Shown here one piece after another: positions 48,877-60,932 of a DNA stretch of 64,000 nucleotides. Position numbers and translations under genes: made by a program. Below the pieces are notes generated by a model that was given only the letters and a program-made list of their open reading frames with translations, searched no databases and had not been told where the DNA came from. Positions within the stretch are counted from its first letter, which is position 1. Each line of letters starts with the position of its first letter. The DNA is from Pelodera strongyloides (taxonomy: Eukaryota > Nematoda > Chromadorea > Rhabditida > Rhabditidae): contig JAANDG010000068.1 in the NCBI GenBank assembly GCA_036852015.1, positions 238,501 to 302,500 on the forward strand, written 5' to 3'.

Positions 48877-50507
48877 CAACACCACCACGACTCTTCACAA
48901 CTCGTTTATACACTGCAATATCAAACTTAAGAATAAATGAACAAAACAAACTAGAGAAATAAAAAGACCGACCATCAACTGGAGTAGCATTGGTTGTATG
49001 TGGGGCTGGAGTTCTCGTTCTCCCGACTGAGGCATTAGCATGAGGAGTTGAGCCTCAGATAATATGGCACCCTGGAAGGCACGACGAAATCAGCAATGGA
49101 GGACAAATTACAGTAACAGTATTCAAAATAGCTAAGTTGTTTCAAACACAACTCGCTTTCATCGCTCCCACTCTAACATAATATCACTTGCGAATTTCGC
49201 AGTAAATACTGCGAATGTTAGAAAGCCTATATCATATCCTGTCATCTGCTGTGCAAAGGGTGAAGAAAACAGGAGCGTAAATTCGTAAAAAAGGAGGAAA
49301 AAAATTAACCTGCACTTGTGTGAGAAAATACTGTGTCCTATCTGCATTGACTTCGGGTTCCGCAAGTACAGCATATACTAGGGTACATGGCTCCGCACAC
49401 AACACCGAGTAATGCAACGATAATCTGCAAGCTGAAGTATTGTGTAAAAGCAAAACAAGCGTGGACAGATCCCTTTCCAAACAATAAATGCATATAGATA
49501 TAGAGTAGCCGTGGCTAGGCGTGCGTAACAACGAGCAGCAAAACAAACTTTTATCTATCACGGACAACGTCTGAGAAGGGAATGGAGGGCGCCACGTGGG
49601 CAACGAAAAACGAAACTGGCTACTGTAATGCAAGTGAATACTAGGGTAAGCCAATTTATCACACGCATTTAAAGAAGAACACCCACCCATCAACTTCGAG
49701 TCGTCCATGATTCGTAAAGTGGACTCGGATTCCCGATTCAAGTATCCGACACAATTCTTCATCGGTGGGAAGAGCGAGTGAAATTTCGGAGTTTGATGAG
49801 TTTCCGGCTAAATATGTCAATACTTGAAAAGAGCATATACACAGTGAAGAAGGGAGCTTAGCGGCCCATAGAGTAGAGTAATATTTTATCGGTGTTTCAT
49901 TCAAATATACAAGTTTGCATTTGCGAAGAGAAAACATAAAAACTCACGCGTTCCCTGATTGTCCTCTGTACTGCAACTTGCTACCGTAATCAGTCGTCCG
50001 CTGGCACCCGGTCTACAGACCAGCACAGCGGATATACACGGCATCCTCGCGCCGGGGAAATACTTTCGACTCCACGCCGAATGCGAACTCCTGAACGTTC
50101 TCATGTGATACATTTTCGGAAAGCAAATGTTAATACTGGAGATGTGAGACAACTATACCAAGACAATACCATAAAATTACATTACCACATAAGAACAGAC
50201 TACGTGACACGATACTTCAAAATAATACACAACTCCTACAGCAACTGTCTAACTGGCTTCTGTCCTCTCATTGTCAGAACCCGCACCAAACCAAAACATA
50301 CATAGAAAACTACAGATGGGCACAGGGCAATATCGGATTATGCAAATTTTGCGTACATGTTTGTACGGTCACACGAAGGAGAGCTATCGTTAGTTGTAGA
50401 CCACTTTCGTACACATAGAACAACGAGATGCGCAACAAGTACTTCCCGTTCCAATTGCGCAATAGTATGCGTCAAATCATACTCCGCATCACTATCTAAC
50501 AATTCAT
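48877..50507 (-). CDS. Unrecognised multi-exon gene (partial model)
   Basis: Product not recognised. Exons with GT-AG borders and mutually consistent phases, in gene order: 50402-50507 (ELLDSDAEYDLTHTIAQLER, weak), 49948-50135 (ISAVLVCRPGASGRLITVAS), 49687-49807 (LALPTDEELCRILESGIRVH), 49310-49424 (LSLHYSVLCAEPCTLVYAVL, AEPEVNADRTQYFLTQVQ), 48969-49071 (GAILSEAQLLMLMPQSGERE), 48877-48912 (YKRVVKSRGGV). The first exon and the true 3' end are not found; the donor of 48969-49071 is poor, and without it the frame runs on to a stop. The alternating hydrophobic strands (LSLHYSVL, CTLVYAVL) followed by a helix recall longin/roadblock-like folds, but that is only an impression. Confidence 0.5.
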
Positions 50508-52540
50508 CTCACGTTTGACTCACCACTTCTCGTAAAAAAAATCAAATATCATCACCGTGTACAACGGATTTCGCGTAAAAATTCAAAACACAAAAAAATG
50601 GATTTTAAATTTTTATGCACAGATCAATACGACAACAACAACACGAAAACGATCACACTTATGTACATATCGAATAATAGAGGTGATACAGCTTGACTGG
50701 AGGAATACTCTGAGAGAACTAGGATTTGATATCCAACTTTAGTTTAAATCTTTCAAACTGACATCAAATTGTTCTGAATATTACATTTTATTTTTTTTTT
50801 ATAAAAAAAGCGCAAATTGAAAAATCCCTACGCGCTATATTATACATGCGATTGTGTCGCCTGTGACACAAATTAAAAGCAATAATAATAAAAAATAATA
50901 ATCAAATATCTCCTATAAAACATAGAAAAACGACACATGAGGCTATCCACACTTCAGAGGACTTACTACCAAACACAAGGCTTCAGTACCACGATCAAAA
51001 AAAAAACGATGAAAGTTGTCACATTCCCAGAGAATCGAAAATCTTCCACACATAATAACATCGAAAGTAGAACAAATCCCACAATTGAGCAAACACAACA
51101 TAATCCAGGCATCATCATCATATAAGTTGCAAAGGAAATTACAAAGATAAAATTAAATAAAACCGAAAGATAATAAACAAAATTAATAAACCACCAAATG
51201 CAATATTGGGTCCGGTTCGACAGCACGGGGAACATTACTGAGACTTACACGTCATTCGGGTTAAAGAGTTCTTTGATTACTAGATTTGCGCGCTAAAATA
51301 TAACATCACGAAAACTATATAACATCAAGAAAACGAGAGGTGTTCACTGACTGCAACTATACTATACTCCATCAATATGGTCGTATGATAACTAGAATAT
51401 GGGGGTAAAATGCAAGAATATTATATTATATCATATAACATGATACTCAGAGAATAAGCAGTCAACGTGAACCCCTCCAGAAAAGTGGTCAAACAACTAT
51501 GCACAGGCTGAAATTTGAAGTGGGACATTTGACATAGAAAAGAGAGAATTAGAGAATGCAAAGAACATAAGGTGAATTCCTGCATTATGAATTAAAGACA
51601 AATGGATAGTCGAATAAAAATCATCAATTATCCAATGAGTTAATTGTAAGAAACTTTCTTCGTACATTCGAAAAGATGTTAGTAAAAAATTGAGACAAAA
51701 CAATTAGACAATTAGTAAACATAAAATTAATAAAAACCCCGGACAGGACAAGTTTACCAAATTAATGCGCGCGTTCAAATTAAGCAGTATTAATATTATC
51801 CAAGTTTCCACACATTAAAAAAACTAAGAGAAAGACCACACAATGAAGTCAATTGAATAATTCCCACTAGAACCAAAAGGTCAAAACAAGACCTTAGAAA
51901 ACAATTAAAAGGCTCTAACTAACGCTTCTAGACGCAAGGTAAGCAACTCAGAGGATATACGCTTTTTACATTTTAGGTACAATCTTTAGCCGCGTTCGAG
52001 TTGGGACACCGGAAACGTAAATGTTTTTCCGCTATTTAGCTAGCCCCAAAACGCCGGGGTCAACTTCGAAAGTGCGTCATTTTTGGCTCCTGCAGTTGTT
52101 AAAAATATAATCCCACAACGATTCCACTACGGTAGATTTTGATGTTTTTCCGTCCATCTCGAACGGTGGAATTCCGGAATTCCACCAACTTTTCCCCTTC
52201 CCCAACTCGAACGCGGCTTTTGTCCGGCTCTGCATCTACACATCTACGAGCTCGTGGACACACTAATGGGCGCTTTGACAGGCGCTATCTCTGCGGAAGA
52301 ATATGCCGCACTTACGCACCGAGGGACAAACCAATCTAATATCTACTATTATATCAAAGGAGATTGGCGTTCAGGAGGAAAATGATAATAACCCGCAACT
52401 AAACGGCTAGACTGAATGAAGTAAGGAAACCAACAAGTGAGACAGCTACAATGGAGGTGAGGGTTCGATCCTCTAACCCGACGAGACTTGAATACCAGAA
52501 TCCACTGAATCCAGTCGATCAATCAATCAATACACCAGAA
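50508..52540. other. Region between unknown gene and ATG101
   Basis: 2 kb, strongly AT-rich. May hold 5' exons of the unknown minus gene (a 42-bp candidate with good borders at about 51188-51230, VPRAVEPDPILHL) and the ATG101 3'UTR. Contains the MITE at 51988-52218. Confidence 0.4.
51988..52218. mobile_element. MITE with perfect 18-bp TIR (231 bp)
   Basis: Exact terminal inverted repeat AGCCGCGTTCGAGTTGGG. Inside is a 22-bp perfect palindrome centred on AATTCCGGAATT (near 52166-52187) and the motif GTCCATCTCGAACGGTGG, close to the inner repeat of the 17829-18081 element. No coding capacity. Confidence 0.9.
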
Positions 52541-55500
52541 TTATAGTGCCAGCGTATTCTTGATCACATTCTGGATAGTGGAAAATGCCAACTGGGATGT
52601 CGGTTCTGAAATACATAGGACATAGGAAAGAATCAAAATCTATGAATCGAGACCGAACGAAGCACCGAAACATACAACTTGCGGCATAAATTGATTCGGA
52701 AGGGAAGCTAATGATATTAAAAAAAAACTGTTAAATTGAAAAAAAAAAGACAGGAAAAAAACCTACTGCATAATGGGGTCGACCTGACAACCTTGAACAG
52801 GTAGGGTTGGCAGTCGGAGAACGCAGAATTGAACACATTGTTTAACTCGCTTCTGGAAAAAAAGAACCGTTTAAGTTTGCGTGGGAAAGCTCAGCTACAC
52901 GCGCCGCAAAAATTATAATACCTTGCTATGTCGTGCAGTAAATTGGTAACTTCTTTGTCAGTAATTCAGGCTCAGAAGGCTCAGAGATTTCAAACAGTAT
53001 ATGAAGCAGTTAACATTTTCCCTTCTATGCCTCATAGTATAATAAGCAATGGCGGGCAAGTATAACGTCATAGTTTGTTCACAACAAAACAATGATTAAA
53101 AAAAACTAACCGTGTGGGCATTTTGGGGAGATACTGCGGTCGGTTAATAGCTGAACACATCTCCAGAATGATGTTGCTCACTGCATCTGCCACACTCTCG
53201 CGCATTACGGATAACTCATCTGGAATAAGCGTAAATCATATCGGGAACAAAATCAGACAAAATTAAGAATTACAAAATACAAAAAAAACGGTGCATTAGC
53301 CCATCCCCATAAATCATATAGTAACGTAACAATATATAAATAAAATCATATACTAGCCCGTATTCTCGGGCGCACGGAAATTTTCCGTAGCGGAACACGT
53401 TCCGTTCCGCGAAAAGAGTGGTATTCTCGAACAAACGGAGCGTGTAGTTTGTAGCCTGCAAATTTCCGTTCGGCAAAACGGAAATTTTTTCCATACAAAA
53501 ATTTCCCCGAGGTTTTTGGGTGGGAAATCACGACGGAAATTTTCCGTTGCTTTATTTTTACTTTATTTCTTTTGTAATTTTTTGTTATTTGTTTTTCTTT
53601 CACCTTTTTTTATTTTTAAAGAATAATTTTCGTTAAATTTACAGTTCGTTAGTGAAAAATTAAGCACATAAATGCTAGAAATTTGCTATAACTCTTTAAA
53701 GAAAGAACAAATGTGTTAAATTATATATAAAAACAATAAAGCATTATAGTATAAACTCAAAACATGAAAGTTTTAAACTACATGGAACATGTTCCGTTCG
53801 ATTCGCATTCTGGCGCCCATCCAGAGCGGAACCAGTTCCGCAGCGGAAGATTTCCGCGCGGATATTTTCCCGGAACATGTTCCCAATTTTGAAGTTCCGT
53901 GCAGCCCGAGAATACGGGCTACTAACGTAACAGCCTGAAGAAAGCATAAAAGTTTGGATTCATTCGGGGTACGCGGGTACGGTGCGGTGCACAATATTAA
54001 CCCACAAACCATGCTAACAAAGACCGCCAAGTCTTGGAAAGGTCAAATAAAGCTGGCATCAAACACTATTAGGAAAACCTACCGTTAGAAGTAGCCCTCG
54101 TAATATCGAGTACCAGATTCCATACTTCCCAGCTGACATTTTCTTCGGATAACGGCCACGGTCGTCTACGCTTTTGGAAGAATTCGACGTCCAACGAGGT
54201 GCGACACGGAGATTCTGGAAGATGAATCATAATGCTACAGAAGGTCTATTACATATTCTCCTTTCATTCATATTATAATCTCCCAGATCGATTATGGAAC
54301 AATCTCACTGACTTACTGTACTGTAAAATACATTGTTTACACTTCAACAGTAAACCCCGAGCTGTGCAATCAAGCGGTGGCTCCTACATAGTAGTATACG
54401 AAAAGCACCTATGACATAACCTCCGGAGGCAACACAAACTGGTATCTTCTAGTGAAATACATCAATGAAGATACACCCTTAAATTCAACATTCAAGTTCA
54501 TGACTTATATTACATACCTGCCGGAAAGCATCCAAAACTCGAAGGACTGGCCGGGGGTGACAGTGCTTGTGTGCGTATCGCTGTCTCGAGATCTTGGTAG
54601 AAAGCACAAACTTCCTCTTCTATACACGCACTCAACTCACCACTGTTCACCCGAACCTGTAATTACTCCAAATATTAAGTCTCAGGCTTTATTTTCGCAC
54701 CCTCAGGCCTCAGGGTACCGTATGCTTGTTTAGCTTCAGAATCCTCTGTATAGTTGTATATCCCAACCGTGCTCAACATTCTAATAAAATAATACTATAA
54801 ATTTTAATTCCCATATAAGTAAGAATGTACAGCATGGGATTTCAAATTGCTCCCAACATGCCACCATTTTCCGTGTGGCAAAAGAACATATGATCAAGTA
54901 TCACGTGAAAGTCTGTGCTAAAGAGAAAGGGAGACAGAGAGGGAGAAAGGGAGGGAGAAAAGCAGAGAGATAGAAATGGAGAGAGAGAGAAGAAAAAAAC
55001 GAAAAGAGATAGCAAGAGCACAGACTTAGCACGAGTGAACGTGTTCATGTGACGAGCATGTGTCCACGGAGTAAGCGAGTGTGTGGAGTGCCAGTTATAC
55101 AACTGATAATTTGCCCGTTGTACCCTGAGCACACCATCAAAACACAATCCATAATTATTTTATCGTGAAAAAGTGCTCTGTTTTAGGTAGATGTTTTTGG
55201 CTCTTCTCGCCATCATCACAATGAAGTACTTAGCTAATTATCAGAAAATTTAGCGGCGACAAAAAGAGACCAATTCGGTTGTGGGCTGCATCTACAAAAA
55301 GTGAAAAATTCATTATGTTAATACTTAACTATTTTATGAAAATGACCAGTCGGTCTCTTCCGACTGCAAGAATCGGCCTTCGGCCGATTGTTACCCTACT
55401 ACTTAAATTTCCTATGATACTATGATTCTTTACTTTTATTTGCTAATTATTTATTTCTATCCAACGGGGAGCCAAAATTGCGGCTGGAGAAAAGGTGTAA

Positions 55501-58500
55501 CGATAGACGTATAGTTTTTAGCACTACTCAAACTTGGAGGCTACTATTTGAGCAGTCACACAGGTGTAGAAGTTAAATAAAAACATGTCTGTTCAGTGAA
55601 TAGAAAGCAAACTATGCGAATGAAAATGATCTATGAAATATATTTCACTAAGCGAGACCCTTTTCAGATATGTTACGTATTTGTCGTGTTGTGATCTACA
55701 TTGTTATGTGAGACTGACAATAGGCATTTATATATTGGTATGCCACAAAAGGAGTAGTACCGTACAGCTTCAAAAAATTACACTTCCTTCTTTAAATTGT
55801 CCACTTGCTCAATTCTCTTTATGTATACTTCCATAGTTCGCAACACATTTCAAAAGTTTACGTGAACCAGCAGACAAATGGAGCGCCGCAATTTTTGGTC
55901 CCCGTTGGATATAAATAAATAATTAGCAAATAAAAGTAAAGAATCATAATATCATAGGAAATTTAAGTAGTAGGGTAACAATCGGCCGAAGGCCGATTCT
56001 TGCAGTCGGAAGAGACCGACTGGTCATTTTCATAAAATAGTTAAGTATTAACATAATGAATTTTTCACTTTTTGTAGATGCAGCCCACAACCGAATTGGT
56101 CTCTTTTTGTCGCCGCTAAATTTTCTGATAATTAGCTAAGTACTTCATTGTGATGATGGCGAGAAGAGCCAAAAACATCTACCTAAAACAGAGCACTTTT
56201 TCACGATAAAATAATTTTCCTCTTTTTAGAGATATTTGGAAAATATCAGGCCTAACGCCGAACTAATTGAATGTTCATTACGGCATATAAATAAGTAACT
56301 CACACAATTAAATATGCATTATACACTGATTGTGAGGGTCAATTCTGCAACTTATCATTCTTCGTTGGTTAAAGCAGTTATAGAACACTAGGTGTTCAAT
56401 GTCTTTAGTTTTATCGAAAGATAATTTCTTTATTTTAATAAAAAAATTTCCATTAGAAAGATTATGGTCATTAGGTTAGGTGTTAGTGGTAGCTTCCAAT
56501 AAACAAGCCTAATCCTAATGAAACACACTTATTGTTAGTATGAGTGGACGGAATAAATAAACTTTAACTTCTAATTCTTTGCCTACAATTCGATCGCTGT
56601 TCCGCAACTATGCATTTGACTGGAAAAGAATTTAAACCTTGTTCGTCTTCAAAAAAAACTACTAACCTATCCTATACCCCTTATACGCTGTCTTCAAAAA
56701 CTACTAAACTACTAACTTCAAAAAAAAAAACTTCAAAAACTCTTAAAAACTACTAACCTATCCTATACCCCCTTATACGCTGTCTTCAAAAACTACTAAC
56801 CTACTAACTTCAAAAAAAAAACTTCAAAAACTCTTAAAAACTACTAACCTATACTATACCCCTATACGCTGCATAACATGGACTATTTATGCGTGAAACC
56901 CAAATTTGTCATAAATTGATGACTTCACTAAACTGTTTTACCCTAAGGCGCTCAATTTTTTTATGAATTAGGAATTAGGAGAATGAATTAGGAAGTTGCA
57001 TTTTTCGTGAGCCTCGAGTATCCATTGTTGCAAAAAGCTCGTCGATGCGCGAACTTGTGTTCTATTTATTGTACAATTACCGCCCCATGGAAATTTACAA
57101 CCGTCCCATGGAAATCTGACCGTCCCATGGTGCCAGAATGGATGTTACCTCACTCAAACATTACTACATATCAACTTTTTTGGCAATGGAAAAAAAAGAA
57201 TAAAGTATTGAGTCTGTTGAGGTTGAGAGGGCTCTGGGACTTTGAAAGGGCCATGGGAGGTCAAATTTTCATGGGACGGTTTGGAAGTCTATGGGACGGT
57301 TGGGAGGTCCATGGGACGGCTAGATTCCCTTGGGACAGTTGTTCCTTTAACGGGACGTTGTCACACTCATGGGACGGTTGTCCCATGAGTGGGACGGTTG
57401 GCTCCTTGGGACGCCTAGATTTCCATGAGACGGTAATTCTACAATACAATATACAATAGAGCCCGAACGAACTATCATTCCATAACTAACAATCCTTCTG
57501 CTCTACCAGTTGCGCCATTCAGCTACTGGGTCGTGAAAGCTCACAGGAATTATATAGTTAATTAGGGACAACTGAAGGTTAAACATTGGATTATGTAGCT
57601 TTATTCATGAAGTATTATTTGAGAAATTTCTGAATGAGAAACTTCAGTACTAAGTGAGACACAGTAGTGGGCTCTATCTCCTTTTATAATTCACAAAAGA
57701 TCAATGATTATGTAAACGGCACTGATAGTGTGCCAATCAAGAAAGCTAAATGTTGAACGCAAAACGTTCGGCTTTGGCCGAAACCGAACGCACGACCTCC
57801 AGCTCTGTAGCCAAACGCTTTGCCAATGTACTACAAGGCTTGTTGTTTTTGTAAGTAAAGGTCACCTCAGGCCTCTGGAGGAGCTAGGCGACCGGTATAT
57901 AATAAAAAAAAACAATACTATTTTATATTATATAGAAGTTGTTTTCCATGGAAAATGCTTTATTTTATAATGTACTGCGCACTGTCCGCGTAAACTATGA
58001 GGTATGTATGAACCATCTGGTATGAGGCAAAAGGGGCGGGGCTTCGGCTGTGCGCACAAAACTGCGAAGGTGCAATGTTCGAGGCCCCAAAAGTCTAAGA
58101 AATCGATATCGGGGAAAGATGCCGTGAGAGAGAAATATTCTCAGCAACACTTCAGTTATCTAATGCAGAAGTTTGGGCGCAAAATTTTCATTCAGAAGCG
58201 CGCTAGGGCCGAAAATGTACCAAAAATTACCAAAATTAGCATAAAAATCAATAAATCGATAATTAGAAATCAATATTTTAAAATTCTAATGGCTTTGCTA
58301 GAATCCCGCCCCCTGATATACTATAATGAAGACCAGTTCAAAAATGTGCCTTTGATGCCCACGAAAATTGAGGAAGGAAGGACAGAAAAAAAAAATCCAC
58401 ATAATACGTCAGTCGTTTTTTAATAACTTCTCTTCAAAATGGTTTTTTCTGGCTGAGTTTTTGCAGGGTTGTAGAGGAACATTAGAAGAGTAGATTTGCC

Positions 58501-60901
58501 AAATTAGAGCCCAGTTGGTCTAGTACTTTTTGTGCTATTAATTAATGAGTGCTCCCAGGTCCGGGAAACCCCCGGAGAAGAACCAAAAAGGGCTAGGCTG
58601 CGCCTAGCCCCAAAACACACTCATCCCAATCGTTGTATTTTCAAAAGTATTTCTTTTCATGATATGGCCATATTAATTATTTTTATGATGTGATATCACT
58701 TGAGAGAAATCAAAGGCAAAAATCAACCTTGGACGTACAAGCGCAGAGCTAGTCTCTAGTCAGTCACATATACAACTAATACGAATTGAGCAGATTTTAA
58801 GAGAATTATGGTTTACAAAAGAAATGAGACAAGTCTAAAGTGAACGAGCTAGAGCGTTTTTATTCGTTGTTCTCGAATTTCCACATAAGATCACATAGGA
58901 TTTCCACTATTCAAGAACACGAATCAGAACACAATGCACGTTCGCACGTTGACCAAAACAACGATATAAAAATAAACTTCCGTTGTTGTACACAACAGGC
59001 CGTGAACACGATTGTACAGATAGCTGCAAAACAACAAACGTGCCAACTAGGTTTTTTTTTTAATTTTCCCTTCCCCCTTTCTGCAAGAGGAACATAACAT
59101 AACCGCACAACCTACAATACACGAAGGCCAATGTTAAAATAGTCATCGCCATCATCAGTCAGACTGTCAGACATGAGCACGATCAGACATATATCGATTT
59201 ATTTTTAAGACCCCCAATTCATATAACATAACCCATTTTCTACTCTTTTGAGCACTCAACTACTATACAACGGAAGCAATCAATGCAGATGAACAAACAC
59301 CATTTAGGCAGGCGCGCAATCAGCCCGTTACTCGGAATCAATAATGGTGAAAAGCCAAGCTTCTCTAAACAACAACTCCTGTTCTGGACGTGGCCCGGTA
59401 TTAACATTCGTAATAAAAAATAAATATATCCTTTCCCCAGTCCTCTGAAAATCGCGTGTCAAAGTTACAGATATCGATTAATCAGTTACAAAAACAAAAC
59501 CATGTTATGTATTTAGCTCCATTCTCACCTCCCAAGCCCTGTCCCCCAAACACCCTCCTAAAAACTACAACAGCTTTCAATAACATCACTTCCTCCTCTT
59601 TTCTTCACACGCATTTAATCACAGTAATGGAAATGGGATGTCAATGACTGATAACCAGCCACGCAAAAAATCACTCAACCATGATCAATGCATACGTATT
59701 AGATTAATGATAAACCGCTAAAACCACTCCCAACAAATACATACTCTAATGAATCACGAGTCATTCTATATTCTATTCGCCTCCAATTATGCATTTTTAA
59801 ATCATTATTATATGGTTCACGTTTTACCCTACAACCCTACCGAACGCACTCACAGAGAAATTATAGTTCAAAACAGACAATGGCTCGCTAATAGCAAAAA
59901 CGGAAACGATGTTATCTTACTTCTCATCAAGAAAAATAAACGGAAAGACAAAGAAGCAAAATTTCCCCCTTTGAAGGCTAAGGTCACGCTAAATTCTCTT
60001 CCCACCTTTACGACCATCACCAAATGACCAGGATATATAATTTCTTTATCGTTCGGTAACACGGTAACAAGTGACGGCGTAAATAACCTAACATCTACAA
60101 TTAGGTGTAAATAACATTACAACTAATTTCAAAACTTTACAAAACCTAAAATCCCATGACAAATTAATATCACGTCCCACGTGTAGGCAGACAGGTGACT
60201 CAAACTCAAACAATTACATACAGAAAGAGACGATCCCATGTGATTTGAGTTCTTTCACTGGAGAAAAGAAACAAATGCTCCCGAAATACATCAGTGCTGA
60301 TTGGATTTAGGGAGTGACGAAATTGGTCCGTTGAGACCAAGCACTAAACAACTCATGCAAACCATAAGCATGTATCTTAGTTCTGTTATCAAGAACGAAG
60401 ACAATTCATTCCGCTGATCAGTCTTCCTTTTTCACATCCATGGGATATTTGATTTCTTTACGAGTTACAGAAACCACGTTTTCAAAGACAATTCACCCAG
60501 AACTAAAATACAGGTACAAACCACCGTGTAAACGACGAAGGGAAACACGTTGTACCAATACACTGTTTTCATAAATGACCCATGATCATTATAGGCTATT
60601 TTCGTATCTTGTTCACTTGTTTACTACAGAAATCCAGTCAGTGCGGTTCATAGCAAGACGCTCACAACAATCAAGGGATCAGTAACGGGGGTGGAGGTGC
60701 AGAGGAGAGTAACCAACCATCACCCCTCCCGAGACCGAGTGTCGAATTTCTGAGAACGGGAGAACCACCCGCTTACGATTCACAATAGCAGCAGCCAATC
60801 CTGCCGCAGCCGGGATGTTATTTGAAGAGTAGTTACGTCAGTCTCCACTCATACTCCCATTCTCGCTCGTTACTTTTGAGGTACATGGCATGGCGCATGG
60901 C

Positions 60902-60932
<31 letters not shown>

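Noticed and set aside
49232..49762. 176-residue open frame on minus
   Set aside because: It overlaps two exons of the unknown gene (49310-49424 and part of 49687-49807) and reads through the intron between them; the spliced reading fits donor and acceptor sites and phases better.
50966..51235. Hydrophobic 89-residue minus frame
   Set aside because: AT-rich complement of an A-rich stretch, giving Phe/Val/Leu-rich translation; only a short 5' portion has splice-like borders.
52448..52500. Possible tRNA T-arm (GGGTTCGATCCTC)
   Set aside because: No A box or cloverleaf could be set around it, and the B-box match is imperfect.
58004..58423. 139-residue lysine-rich open frame
   Set aside because: AT-rich composition explains the Lys/Ile/Asn content; no domain, no splice or homology support, within the ATG101 intron.
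58591..58609. Perfect short palindrome GGCTAGGC-TGC-GCCTAGCC
   Set aside because: Isolated hairpin with no terminator, RNA gene or element context visible.
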